A DNA stretch of 40,878 nucleotides, taken from IMG/VR virus record IMGVR_UViG_3300045110_000103, positions 1 through 40,878 of that record, one strand, 5' to 3'. Positions 1-7,300 of the stretch are shown here, one piece after another (position 1 is the stretch's first letter; the number at the start of each line of letters is the position of its first letter). The stretch comes from a virus. Both the position numbers and the translations under genes were made by a program. The notes below the pieces were generated by a model that saw only the letters and a program-made list of their open reading frames with translations, was not told where the DNA came from and did not search any database.

Positions 1-52
1 CGGAGCCGAGGGCCAGGAGGAGAGCGACGATCGCGGCGGCGATGGCGGTCAT
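1..52 (-). CDS. Start of RlpA-like secreted protein gene (cut by window end)
   Basis: Only the first 17 codons are present, coding for a hydrophobic signal-peptide core (MTAIAAAIVALLLALGS). The ATG overlaps the TGA of the upstream winged-helix gene as ATGA. The same codons begin the full gene at the right end, so this is the second copy of that gene's start, and the rest would be found by joining the window ends. Confidence 0.7.
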   Translation of the reverse strand, partial: MTAIAAAIVALLLALGS

Positions 53-471
53 GCGTCCACCGGGAGGTCGAGTTTCCGGTAGGCGTCGATGATGGTCGGG
101 CTGCCGTTCTTCGGTGCGCGCTCTTGCGCGCGCGTTTGCTCTTCTTTTCTATGCTCTTCTTTGCTAGGCATTGCTGCGCTTTGCCAACGCACTGCGGCCG
201 CATTGCGCGCGGACTGCGAGCGCTTCTCACGTTCAGATGCGAGGCCATGCACGCGGTAGTGCGTCGCACCGACGCGCTCGATGAGGCCAGACTCTAGGAG
301 GATCTCCAGCGTCTTCGGGCGCAGGCCCAGAGGCCACGGTGCCGGAGCCGGGAAGGTGGCGTCAGCGACGAGGAGAAGCCGGAGCCAGGCGGCGAGCGCG
401 GCGTCGTTCGGATAGACGTGCTCGAACCGGGGATCGTCGATGATGGAGTGGTGGACCCGGCTGTAGGCCAT
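49..471 (-). CDS. Winged-helix replication/regulatory-type protein, allele 1
   Basis: 140 residues. The N-terminal ~90 residues (DDPRFEHVYPNDAALAAWLRLL ... LLESGLIERVG ... YRVHG) have the length and pattern of the winged-helix domain at the front of phage replisome-organiser/DnaD-like proteins. A charged linker (PSKEEHRKEEQT) and a short tail ending DAYRKLDLPVDA follow. The ATG was chosen because AGGAG lies 6 nt upstream and because the homologous start is used in the right-hand copy; the open frame further upstream is leader RNA. The tail is identical to the right-hand copy while the winged-helix domain is only distantly similar. DNA binding is inferred from the fold pattern; a replication role is a guess from family resemblance. 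Confidence 0.65.
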   Translation of the reverse strand: MAYSRVHHSIIDDPRFEHVYPNDAALAAWLRLLLVADATFPAPAPWPLGLRPKTLEILLESGLIERVGATHYRVHGLASEREKRSQSARNAAAVRWQSAAMPSKEEHRKEEQTRAQERAPKNGSPTIIDAYRKLDLPVDA

Positions 472-483
472 GCGTGACTCCTG

Positions 484-526
484 CTGACTCAGGGCGGGCG
501 GGCCGGAGTGAGTCAGCACTCCGGCC
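484..526 (-). promoter_or_regulatory. H-type pseudoknot in leader of winged-helix gene
   Basis: In the minus-strand transcript a perfect 10-bp stem (GGCCGGAGTG / CACTCCGGCC) encloses the hexaloop CTGACT. The loop is complementary to AGTCAG 11 nt downstream, directly in front of the CAGGAG Shine-Dalgarno sequence. The second helix can extend to 9 bp (TGCTGACTC / GAGTCAGCA) by opening the first. The right-hand copy keeps both helices through compensatory changes. Placement next to the ribosome site suggests translational control, as in the phage T4 gene 32 operator; the ligand or protein is unknown. Confidence 0.75.
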
Positions 527-540
527 GCTCTCCCGCGATC

Positions 541-559
541 GACGGTTCCGGGTTCCGTC
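541..559 (-). promoter_or_regulatory. Upstream leader hairpin
   Basis: A 5-bp stem (GACGG/CCGTC) with a 9-nt loop lies 14 nt upstream of the pseudoknot in the transcript. In the right-hand copy the stem is 7 bp (TCGACGG/CCGTCGA) with the same loop. It may be part of the same structured leader. Confidence 0.4.
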
Positions 560-574
560 AGCATCACCATACCA

Positions 575-892
575 CTACGACCGGAGCTCGCGCGTCTCGA
601 AGAAGCCGTCGAGGTCGGGGTATTCGGCGATGGCCCGGCGCACGAGACGGCTGGCGTAGTGGTCGTTGATCTTGAAGCCGTCCTCGGGTCCGACCTGGAT
701 GTTCCGGTCGTAGCGGATCGTCTCGATGATGGCCTTGTGGCTGTAGTGGTGCCACCCACGCTTCCTCAGCGCAAGAGCCCGGAGGACCAGTTCGGAGTAC
801 ACGAGGTAACCGTCGCGGGTGAGCATCCACTCATCGAACCGTTGCTGGATGGACGCCCGACGGGCTGGAGTCATCCACAAGCTGTCCATCAT
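575..892 (-). CDS. Conserved phage protein of unknown function, copy 1
   Basis: 105 residues, soluble, rich in Arg and aromatic residues. The pattern (FDEWMLTRDGYLVYSEL ... IIETIRYD ... FKINDHYASRLVRRAI ... FFETRE) recurs in small proteins of many actinobacterial-type phages, none with a function known to me. The start overlaps the preceding stop as ATGA, and a structured 103-nt leader separates it from the next gene. Only two residues differ from the copy at the right end (H/R and P/S), in contrast to the diverged neighbour. Confidence 0.75.
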   Translation of the reverse strand: MMDSLWMTPARRASIQQRFDEWMLTRDGYLVYSELVLRALALRKRGWHHYSHKAIIETIRYDRNIQVGPEDGFKINDHYASRLVRRAIAEYPDLDGFFETRELRS

Positions 893-1083
893 GACGGTCG
901 CCTCGCCCGCTTCCCAGCCTCGCGGACCATGCAGCCGTGGACGCCGCCGGTCGGATCGCGCCAGGCCAGCCAGCCCGGCAGCGTCGGACCGTTCCAGCCC
1001 TTGCGGGTATGGCTCCGGGCCCAGTAGACGAGCGCCCCGCAGCCCTGGCAGACGGCCGGGCCCATGACCACGCCGCTAATCAT
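889..1083 (-). CDS. Small putative zinc-binding protein
   Basis: 64 residues. CQGC near residue 11, followed by a His and a late HGC group, suggests a single metal knuckle. Start chosen at the ATG overlapping the upstream stop by 8 nt; an ATG six codons later (MGPAVCQGC) is also possible. It ends in an ATGA overlap with the 105-residue gene, so the two are probably translationally coupled. No function recognised. Confidence 0.55.
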   Translation of the reverse strand: MISGVVMGPAVCQGCGALVYWARSHTRKGWNGPTLPGWLAWRDPTGGVHGCMVREAGKRARRPS

Positions 1084-1360
1084 CCTGCCACGCCCGCCAC
1101 TGTAGATGCGCGGTGGATAGGTTGTGCATCTCCACCGCCTGGGCGATAGCGGTCGGGTGGTCCTCGGCTTCGATCGTGCCACCGCACGCGCACTCAGAGG
1201 TCAGCCGTAGGTATCGCTCGCCGCCCGCTGGTGTATTGCGGTAGCCGTGCCAGAGGGCACGCTCGCCGAGGGACGAGGCGGGATCGCCGGACGCACTGTG
1301 CTTCGGCCCGGACAGGTCACGGGCGCCGGCGTAGCCGTGGGGCGATCCCGTCTTGTTCAC
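1076..1360 (-). CDS. Small protein with C-terminal Cys/His motif
   Basis: 94 residues from a GTG that overlaps the upstream TGA as GTGA, the arrangement used throughout this operon; an in-frame ATG at 1387 is the alternative start. The C-terminal third (CACGGTIEAEDHP ... EMHNLSTAHLQW) has a CxC pair and HN/H residues, like small phage proteins thought to bind zinc. Function unknown. Confidence 0.55.
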   Translation of the reverse strand: MNKTGSPHGYAGARDLSGPKHSASGDPASSLGERALWHGYRNTPAGGERYLRLTSECACGGTIEAEDHPTAIAQAVEMHNLSTAHLQWRAWQDD

Positions 1361-1593
1361 GACGGAACATCGGGTATGACCAGCCATCCTAGCCGGACGT
1401 AGGCTTGGAGCAGCGTGTCCACCCCAAGCTCACGAAGTAGCCGCGAGGCGTAGATCTTCACGGTCTGCTCGCTGATTCCCATCTCGAACGCGGTCATCTT
1501 GTACGTTCCCGCTGTCGGATACCGCCGCAGCATCTCGGCGACACGTGGGGGCACGATGACACCGGGCGCGACCTGGACTTGCGGATTAGCCAT
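1357..1593 (-). CDS. LuxR/GerE-type helix-turn-helix protein
   Basis: 78 residues. Residues ~37-72 (EMGISEQTVKIYASRLLREL ... AYVRLGWL) match the C-terminal four-helix DNA-binding domain of LuxR/NarL regulators, including the typical 'S..TVK.....LL..LGV' recognition-helix region. There is no receiver or autoinducer domain, so it is a stand-alone DNA-binding module and probably a phage regulator. It starts 12 nt after the annealing-protein gene without an obvious Shine-Dalgarno sequence. The family call is fairly secure; targets are unknown. Confidence 0.7.
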   Translation of the reverse strand: MANPQVQVAPGVIVPPRVAEMLRRYPTAGTYKMTAFEMGISEQTVKIYASRLLRELGVDTLLQAYVRLGWLVIPDVPS

Positions 1594-1605
1594 CGCCAGC
1601 CCGGG

Positions 1606-2844
1606 TCACGGCACCTTCTCCATCACCGCATCAAGGTCGGCCTCGTCGACACCGGCCTCGGCCTCCGGCGAGGGCCGGTACGGCAGCGTCCATTCCGCCG
1701 TGGTCAGGCTCTTGATGATGAGCCGCTGGAAGGGCGGCATGGCGTGGCCCTTGGGCTTGTCCCACGGCACCCGGTACAGGTCACCGAGGATCGTCACCGG
1801 CTGGGTCCAGAGGAACGCCGAGCCTGCCGCGGCATCGTGGATGTCTGCCGCGAGTTGACCTTCGGCCAGCACCTGCGGGATCCACTTGTCGTCCTCGCCG
1901 CGGAGTTTGAAGCCGAAGTGCCAGCTGTCGTCGGCGCCCCGGCGTAGCTCCATGTCGAAGGGCGGCGTGCTCGGGTGGACGGCACCCTTGACAGTGGCGT
2001 CGGCCACTTCGAGCCAGGGCACCGTCGTATCGGCTTGGGCCACAGGATGACGGACGGGCGTGCCGCTCACGAGCGCGGGCTGTCGCGCGCCCGTCCGATC
2101 CTGCACCTCATCCTCCATGTCTTGTGAGAACAGTCCCGACGACGCTGTGGCTCGTAGGACCGCATCGACGTAGGACCGCTTCTCGCCCATCTTGAGGAGC
2201 GTATTGCCGAGCTCGAACGGGTCAGGGTTCTCGATCTGGCGGTCGTCCTGGCTCGTCAGCCGCTCATCGTCCTTGGCGAAGTTCGCTCCGCAGCCACCGG
2301 CCGGCTTGGCGTCGGATGGGTGCCACCACTGGCCGCCGCGTCCCTTCGTGAAGATGACACCGGGGAGGTCGCACTCCGGGCAGATCCGTCCGCCCTTGCG
2401 CCAGCGGTAGCGGTTCTCCCACGACGAGGCCATGCCCATGCCCTGCGCCACCACCGGACCTTCATGGCCGCCGAGGTGCAGATAGCAGTCGACAACGACG
2501 GTGATGGGCGGCGCGGAGATGCCGTCGCCGTAGGTGATGGAGTGAGCGAAGCGTCCAGTGAGGCCGTAGGCGAGCGCCAGCTTCTCCGCGCCAGGCTTGA
2601 GGAGCGTCGGCTTCTTGGTGCCGGGGATGAGGCCGAAGTCCTCGTCCTCAACCATGATCGCCTCTTTCATGCGGGCTGCGCGCTCGACGCCCTTGCGCAT
2701 GGCCTCGAGGTTCCGATCGAAGTCATCGTCGCTCATGGCGGCGAGAGCTCCCACGCCCACGGCAAGATGCGCCTGGACATGAGGCACTAGCCCGCGTTCC
2801 TCCTCGATCTCGACGGCAGTGCCGTCCACGACGTCATTCGGCAC
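1606..2844 (-). CDS. Putative single-strand annealing/DNA-binding protein with zinc-ribbon insert
   Basis: 412 residues. The N-terminal half has the pattern of a recurrent phage family: an acidic helix, DFGLIPGTKKPTLLKPGAEKL (residues ~69-89), a beta region ending SSWENRYRWR, a cysteine insert (CPEC ... GGCG), then NTLLKMGEKRSYVDAVLRAT. The KPGAEKL and KMGEKR segments resemble the core of Rad52/RecT-like phage annealing proteins, into which the zinc ribbon is inserted. The C-terminal ~170 residues, with several Trp, look like a separate domain. A role in recombination or replication is inferred from this resemblance and from the company of helicase and nuclease genes in the same transcription unit; I am not certain of the family name. 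Confidence 0.5.
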   Translation of the reverse strand: MPNDVVDGTAVEIEEERGLVPHVQAHLAVGVGALAAMSDDDFDRNLEAMRKGVERAARMKEAIMVEDEDFGLIPGTKKPTLLKPGAEKLALAYGLTGRFAHSITYGDGISAPPITVVVDCYLHLGGHEGPVVAQGMGMASSWENRYRWRKGGRICPECDLPGVIFTKGRGGQWWHPSDAKPAGGCGANFAKDDERLTSQDDRQIENPDPFELGNTLLKMGEKRSYVDAVLRATASSGLFSQDMEDEVQDRTGARQPALVSGTPVRHPVAQADTTVPWLEVADATVKGAVHPSTPPFDMELRRGADDSWHFGFKLRGEDDKWIPQVLAEGQLAADIHDAAAGSAFLWTQPVTILGDLYRVPWDKPKGHAMPPFQRLIIKSLTTAEWTLPYRPSPEAEAGVDEADLDAVMEKVP

Positions 2845-3127
2845 CGATGGCCTCCTTGGTCTTGGCCCACTCCTCGTCGGGCTCGAGCGGCTGGCCGACG
2901 AAGGCCAGCGCCTTCACGATCGCATCCCAGAGGATGTCACGCGGCACCCGCTGCCAGTCGTAGTCGACGCCGCCCGGTCCCCAGACGCGGACGGTGAACA
3001 TGGCCGGCGTCGCGCCGATGACCTGGAGCCGCCAGTTCGGCGCGACGTGGAGTTGCAGCCGGAGCAGGTTCTCCTCACCGAGCGCCACGCGGGCCCATGG
3101 CGCGATGCCCTCGCGGACGCCGTTCAT
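2834..3127 (-). CDS. Hypothetical protein
   Basis: 97 residues, mostly beta-type with a C-terminal acidic helix (FVGQPLEPDEEWAKTKEA). No family recognised. It starts in an ATGA overlap with the coiled-coil gene upstream and overlaps the putative annealing-protein gene by 11 nt, so it may be co-translated with it. Confidence 0.6.
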   Translation of the reverse strand: MNGVREGIAPWARVALGEENLLRLQLHVAPNWRLQVIGATPAMFTVRVWGPGGVDYDWQRVPRDILWDAIVKALAFVGQPLEPDEEWAKTKEAIGAE

Positions 3128-3306
3128 CGTTTGGCTACCTGCGCCATGGCCTCGAGTTCGTCGGCCAGCTTGTGCAGGTCGATCGCCTCAAGCGTGGCCT
3201 CCTTGGCGGACTCCTCATGGCTCTTGGCTTCGAGCACTAGCTGCTCGGCCTCCGCGCGCTTGCGCTTCGCCCACTGGAGCAGGAACTGTCGGCTGTGCTC
3301 GCTCAT
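3124..3306 (-). CDS. Small coiled-coil protein
   Basis: 60 residues, almost wholly helical and charged (WAKRKRAEAEQLVLEAKSHE ... LHKLADELEAMAQ), with heptad-like spacing of Leu/Ala, so probably a short coiled coil. Coupled by ATGA to genes on both sides. No function recognised. Confidence 0.6.
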   Translation of the reverse strand: MSEHSRQFLLQWAKRKRAEAEQLVLEAKSHEESAKEATLEAIDLHKLADELEAMAQVAKR

Positions 3307-3356
3307 CGTGAGCCGAACCAGACGCCGCCCACGACGCTGACGATTGCTAGGCTCAT
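3303..3356 (-). CDS. 17-residue hydrophobic micro-protein
   Basis: ATG overlaps the upstream TGA and its own TGA overlaps the downstream ATG, both as ATGA, leaving exactly 17 codons: MSLAIVSVVGGVWFGSR. The hydrophobic core is long enough to insert in a membrane. The double overlap in a chain of coupled genes is the main support; without this ORF the spacing of the neighbours would have no reason to fit. It may act mainly as a coupling ORF. Confidence 0.5.
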   Translation of the reverse strand: MSLAIVSVVGGVWFGSR

Positions 3357-3601
3357 GACGGGTAGACGAAGTGGTCGCCGAGGCTCAGGTCGTCCTCGTC
3401 GCGGGGTACTTCGAGCGCCGCCCGCAGCGCCAACTCGGCGCGCTCGTTCTTGGCGATCGCCTCGTCCCAGAGCGCGGGGATGATGGCGTTGTGGCGCTGG
3501 GTCCGCAGCCATTCGCGGCGGGTGATGCTCCCGTTGAGGAGCTCCAGGCCTTCGGCGAGATCCACTTCGATGAGGATGCGGCGGCTGATGGTTGCGTCCA
3601 T
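3353..3601 (-). CDS. Hypothetical protein
   Basis: 82 residues, mainly helical (EGLELLNGSITRREWLRTQR ... NERAELALRAALEV). No family recognised. CAGGAG lies 12 nt before the ATG, and the gene is the first after a 67-nt gap that holds a strong hairpin, so it may head a sub-block of the operon. Confidence 0.6.
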   Translation of the reverse strand: MDATISRRILIEVDLAEGLELLNGSITRREWLRTQRHNAIIPALWDEAIAKNERAELALRAALEVPRDEDDLSLGDHFVYPS

Positions 3602-3633
3602 CGGTATCTTTGCTCCTGAGCTTTCAGAGGCTT

Positions 3634-3666
3634 GGCCGTCGGGTAGTTGGGTCCGCCCCGACGGCC
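3634..3666. terminator. Strong 10-bp hairpin after small gene
   Basis: Perfect arms GGCCGTCGGG / CCCGACGGCC with a 13-nt loop begin two bases after the TAA of the 62-codon minus-strand gene. The four-T run that would make it an intrinsic terminator lies on the plus-strand side, so for minus transcripts it lacks a U tract. It may pause or protect the mRNA, or stop antisense transcription. Confidence 0.4.
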
Positions 3667-3668
3667 TT

Positions 3669-3857
3669 TTAGTGTGCGGCGGCCGGCATGTCCGGGTACC
3701 GGCCGCCGGATCGGGCGCCGAACGTCGCTCGGGTCGGGGGGATGGCCCAAGCTGTCAGCGCCCGACCGGGATGCCGGGCCCAATCGCGGACGGCATACCG
3801 CCGCAGGAGCGAGGCGGTCTTCTGCCGCCTCGCGTGCCAGATGAGCATGGTGGTCAT
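3669..3857 (-). CDS. Small basic protein
   Basis: 62 residues, basic and without recognised motif (RRQKTASLLRRYAVRDWARH). Its ATG overlaps the stop of the 43-residue membrane protein gene as ATGA. It is the last gene before a hairpin. The start arrangement supports coding; composition alone would not. Confidence 0.45.
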   Translation of the reverse strand: MTTMLIWHARRQKTASLLRRYAVRDWARHPGRALTAWAIPPTRATFGARSGGRYPDMPAAAH

Positions 3858-3985
3858 GGCTGCGGATCGCCGAGACTCAGGATGAGGATCGTGCAGGCGA
3901 TGATGACGATGAGCGCCAGTGCCTCGCCGACCACGACGAGCCGCTCGCGCCAGACATCGCGCTTGCGGGCGTGATAGCGGTTCAC
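3854..3985 (-). CDS. 43-residue single-pass membrane protein
   Basis: The GTG start overlaps the preceding TGA (GTGA) and the stop overlaps the next ATG. A basic N-terminus (NRYHARKRDVWRER) precedes one clear transmembrane helix (residues ~16-38, EALALIVIIACTILILSL). The positive-inside rule predicts a cytoplasmic N-terminus. Function unknown; small membrane proteins in early phage operons often act on host envelope or defence functions, but nothing here shows that. Confidence 0.6.
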   Translation of the reverse strand: MNRYHARKRDVWRERLVVVGEALALIVIIACTILILSLGDPQP

Positions 3986-4089
3986 TTCGCCAGCGCAGCC
4001 TTCATCTCGGCCAGCTGGCGGGCGATGACCGGCACGCGGGCCGCCCAGATGATCGCCTCGATGCGGTCGCGGACTGTCGGCTTGTTCAC
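3982..4089 (-). CDS. 35-residue helical protein
   Basis: A GTG overlapping the HTH gene's TGA and a stop overlapping the next GTG define the ORF; GGGAGGTG lies upstream within the HTH gene. The sequence is one amphipathic-helix type stretch (VRDRIEAIIWAARVPVIARQ). No family recognised. Confidence 0.5.
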   Translation of the reverse strand: MNKPTVRDRIEAIIWAARVPVIARQLAEMKAALAK

Positions 4090-4274
4090 AGGAGCACCTC
4101 CCGATAGAAGGCGCGCAGTTGCGCCTCCTGCTCCGGCGACGGCTTGATGCCGCGCTCGATGAGGGACAGGTGGCCGCGCTTCGTCCATCCGAGGCGACGC
4201 TCCACTTCTCGCTGTGAGAGTCCACTCGCCAGGCGGAGCGCCTGCCAATGCGAGGATGGGGCGGTCTGTTCCAT
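4086..4274 (-). CDS. Cro/CI-type HTH regulator, leaderless
   Basis: 62 residues. Residues ~11-58 (WQALRLASGLSQREVERRLGWTKR, then LSLIERGIKPSPEQEAQL) form an HTH of the XRE/Cro family: the 'GLSQREVERRLG' pair plus 'LSLIERG' recognition helix is typical. The start is fixed by the promoter: the ATG falls 7 nt after the -10 box, where transcription should begin, and the upstream in-frame ATG lies inside the -10 box. It is the first gene of the left operon and overlaps three micro-genes in series. A repressor of its own or the opposing tail promoter is a fair inference. Confidence 0.8.
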   Translation of the reverse strand: MEQTAPSSHWQALRLASGLSQREVERRLGWTKRGHLSLIERGIKPSPEQEAQLRAFYREVLL

Positions 4275-4281
4275 GTCGGGC

Positions 4282-4310
4282 ATCCTAGCGGTGCTACGCG
4301 CTATTGTCAA
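4282..4310 (-). promoter_or_regulatory. Sigma-70/SigA-type promoter for leaderless HTH operon
   Basis: Minus strand: TTGACA, 17-bp spacer, TAGGAT, then 7 nt to the ATG. The -35 is perfect and the -10 matches four of six. It fills the 42-bp gap between the end of the tail module and the HTH gene. Transcription would start at or next to the A of the ATG, giving a leaderless mRNA. Confidence 0.8.
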
Positions 4311-4316
4311 GCCCTA

Positions 4317-7300
4317 TCAGACGTCCACCTGGAAGTAGTCGGCGATGACGCGCATCGAGTACACCGTAGCCGAGTTGTACATGAGCCCGAAGGCGAGCCG
4401 GTCGACGGTCACGGCATCTGCTCGGGTGCTGAATACCTTGTCCCACGCGCGGCCCGACTGGCTGATGTAGCCGGTCCACGTGCCGCTCACGCGCTTGAGC
4501 CTGAGCCACCAATCACCGTTGAGCGTCGTCCCACCGGCCGCCGTGGCACCGTGGTTGCCCCAGCTGTCAGAGTTGCTGGCGTAGGACCACGTCGTGATGG
4601 CAGCGAAGTAGGCGCCGCCATCGTTATAGATCGTGACGCCGATGCCGGTGCCGGATGAGTTGAGCGCCGCGATGCCCACCATGACGGAGGAGGAGCCCGG
4701 GTCGCCTGAGAAGCGGATGCCGCCGACCGAGAAGTCCAAGTCCGCGTCGGCGTGGGTGACGTAGAGCGCGCCCATCTGCTCGCTGAACTGCATCTCGAGC
4801 GACGAGCCGACCCACGCTTCGCCTTGCGTCATGCAGTTGCCAGTCCCGAACGAGCCGCCGGACGAGTGCGCTGAGAACGCGCCCGGCAGGGAGGCGCCCG
4901 CGAAGTCGTAGGTGGGCGTACCCGGCTTGAGTCCTGGGTACTGGACGGTGACCCCACCGCCGGGTGCCGCTGCCCACTTGAGGCCGAGCGTCTGTGCCGA
5001 GTCCGCAGTCAACACCTGAGTATCGGAGCCGATCGGGATGCGCGCGTCGACCGAGGAGAAGCCCCAGAGGTCGCCCTTCGTCGTCAGCGGTGACGTCAGG
5101 CCGCCGCCCGAGCCCGAGTCCGGAACTCCGAAGAGGATGGCGTCGGGCGTCGTCCCGCCGGTGAGGATCTGGGCGAACGAGCCAGCGTGGCGGGTGGCGT
5201 TATCCACGGCCTTCTTGACGGTCGTGCTCGTCTCAAGGTAGTTGCCGCGGGTGACGCTGGCCGTCGTGTTGACGAGCGGCACGTAGCCCTCGATGGCGAC
5301 GGGGCCGATGGCGTTGCTGGCGATTGTCGCCTGCGCGATGCCCACCACCTTCGTTACCGCCGCCGAGGTCGTGGTGGTGAAGGCGTCGTTGTTCGTCGTG
5401 TCGACGATGACGACGTCGCCCGCCGCCACCGACCCGCCCGACTTGTTGGTGAGGTGGAGGATCGTGCGCGGGCCCGCCGCGAGCGCAGCCGTGGGCGCCG
5501 GGTGTGTCGCCCCGGTCGCCGTCGGGCTGGATGCGTTGTACGTCCAGACGATGATGGCGCCGTTGACCGGCGCGGCGGCGAACGTGAAGATGCCGCTGGC
5601 CGGTGTCGTCTGGGTGACCACCTGGAGCTCACCGTCGACGTGGACCTCGAGCGAGCCGGTCGAGTACGGGAAGTTGCTGGTGAAGGCGGTGGTGGTGCCG
5701 TCACCCGTCGCCGACTCGGCACCGACGGCCTGACCGATCAGCGGCACCGTGGTCGAGGAGGACGCCGCCCCGGCATCGCCGAGTGCGTGCTGGGTGGCCT
5801 GCGCCTGCGAGAGCGCCAGCGGGTAGATGGACTGCCAGCCGTGGCGGTAGTCCTGCAAGGCCACGAACTGCCAGATGTAGTCGTTCGTGGCTGCGTTCGG
5901 CACGTCGATGTTGAGGTCGGCGCTCACGGTGCCGGTCCAGCGGTTGATGCCGTCGATGTAGAGGGTGACGATCCTGGTGGACCCGACGTAGGTGAAGATG
6001 AAGTTGTGCCAGCCGACGCCCGTGTAGGCGCTGACGTCGGTCGAGCCGGTGGTCGTGGAGATGGTGATGCCCGTCGGCGGCGACACGGTGACGTTGGTCG
6101 GCGAGCCGCCTATCTGGAGCGTCATCGTGTGGATGTTTCCCCACCGCATGATGAACGCGGCGTCGAGGAACGTCGTGATGTAGTCGCCCCAGTACTCCAC
6201 GCTCCAATCGCTATTGCCAGAGGGCCAGTCGGCTGCCAGCGTGGATGACACGACCGCCACCGTGCCGTTGGTGTCGGTGCGCTGGACGTGCCAGTTGTTC
6301 GCGCCGCTGCTGATGGACGCCGGGCCCGCGGCGAGCGTCGGGTTGGTGCCGGTCTTGGTGGTGGTGCCGGGATCGCTGTCGATGTAGTCGGCGACGGTCG
6401 AGCCCGCCGCGTCGGCGGTGTTGAAGGCCCAGGCGTGGATGGCGCCGTCGGCCCGGACCATCGAGGGATAGTCGGTGGATCCCGATGGCACGAAAGGCGG
6501 CGGCGGAGACGGCAACGGGCTGCCGCCCGTCGCGCCGCTGATGCGCGGCGTCGAGAGCTCGAGGTCGAGGTTGTAGTAGTCCGTCGTCTCCTCGTCCTGC
6601 TTGACGGTGCGCCGCACGCACCGGAGGTACGTGTAGGCCGCCGAGTAGCCGGGGAGGTGGGAGAACTTCACCTGCACCCGCTGGCCGGCCCGGATGAGGT
6701 TGACCGAGGCCGCGGGCAGCCTGACGCTGACGGTGATGGTGTCCTGCTCGGCGTTGTCCTGCGTCGCGAGGAGGTCGGCGTAATGCTGAGCCGTCGTGGC
6801 CCGGCCGATCTGCGGCGCGGGCACTGCCACGTCGCGCGGGATGAACGCCGCGGCCGTGGCCGAGTTGGTGGCACTGGAGAAGCCGCCGGTCCACGGCACC
6901 CAGATGGTCGAGTAGACCTGCGACGGATCCCGCACCAGTTCGCCCGTCGCCGCGAAGGTGGTGCTGTTGTCGACGTCCGCGAGGACGTTGGTGAAGCGCA
7001 GCGTGGACGAGAACGATGAGCCTGCCGGGTCGATGTAGGCGAGCGATGCCTGGTTCTTGGCGCTGTCCCAGTAGGCGAAGTAGATGCGGGTTGCCCCGCG
7101 CGCGCCGACGCAATCGTTGAGCACCTCGCCCGCGTACCGCCCTCGGTAGTCGGCCGCGTCGAGGGTGACCGGGCTGCTCGTGTTCACCAGCCCGTTGTCG
7201 TGGAGCTCGGGCGTCCAGCCGTTCTCGAGGATCCAGTTGATGCGGGTGGCATCCGTCTCGGACGGCCGGTTGCTGGCATTGGAGAGCAGAAGGCGCTGGC

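Larger units (their letters stand above)
1..893. repeat. Left copy of imperfect terminal direct repeat
   Basis: This stretch matches 39974-40878 at the other end of the window. Both copies contain the start of the RlpA-like gene, the winged-helix gene, its leader and the 105-residue gene. Identity is near complete at the two edges but is lost across roughly 137-440, which codes for the N-terminal part of the winged-helix protein. The net length difference is 12 nt. Because the homology reaches both window ends exactly, I infer overlapping ends of a circular or redundant genome assembled from two variants; a real tandem duplication is the alternative. Confidence 0.85.

Noticed and set aside
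1-893. Exact direct terminal repeat of a packaged genome
   Set aside because: The copies are diverged in the middle and differ by 12 nt in length, so this is not an identical terminal repeat.
3634-3670. Intrinsic terminator for the minus-strand operon
   Set aside because: The T run is on the plus-strand side; for minus transcripts only the hairpin remains, so it is listed with low confidence.
5187-6248. 353-codon plus-strand frame
   Set aside because: Arg/Gly/Val-rich antisense shadow of the receptor-binding gene, with no start signal.
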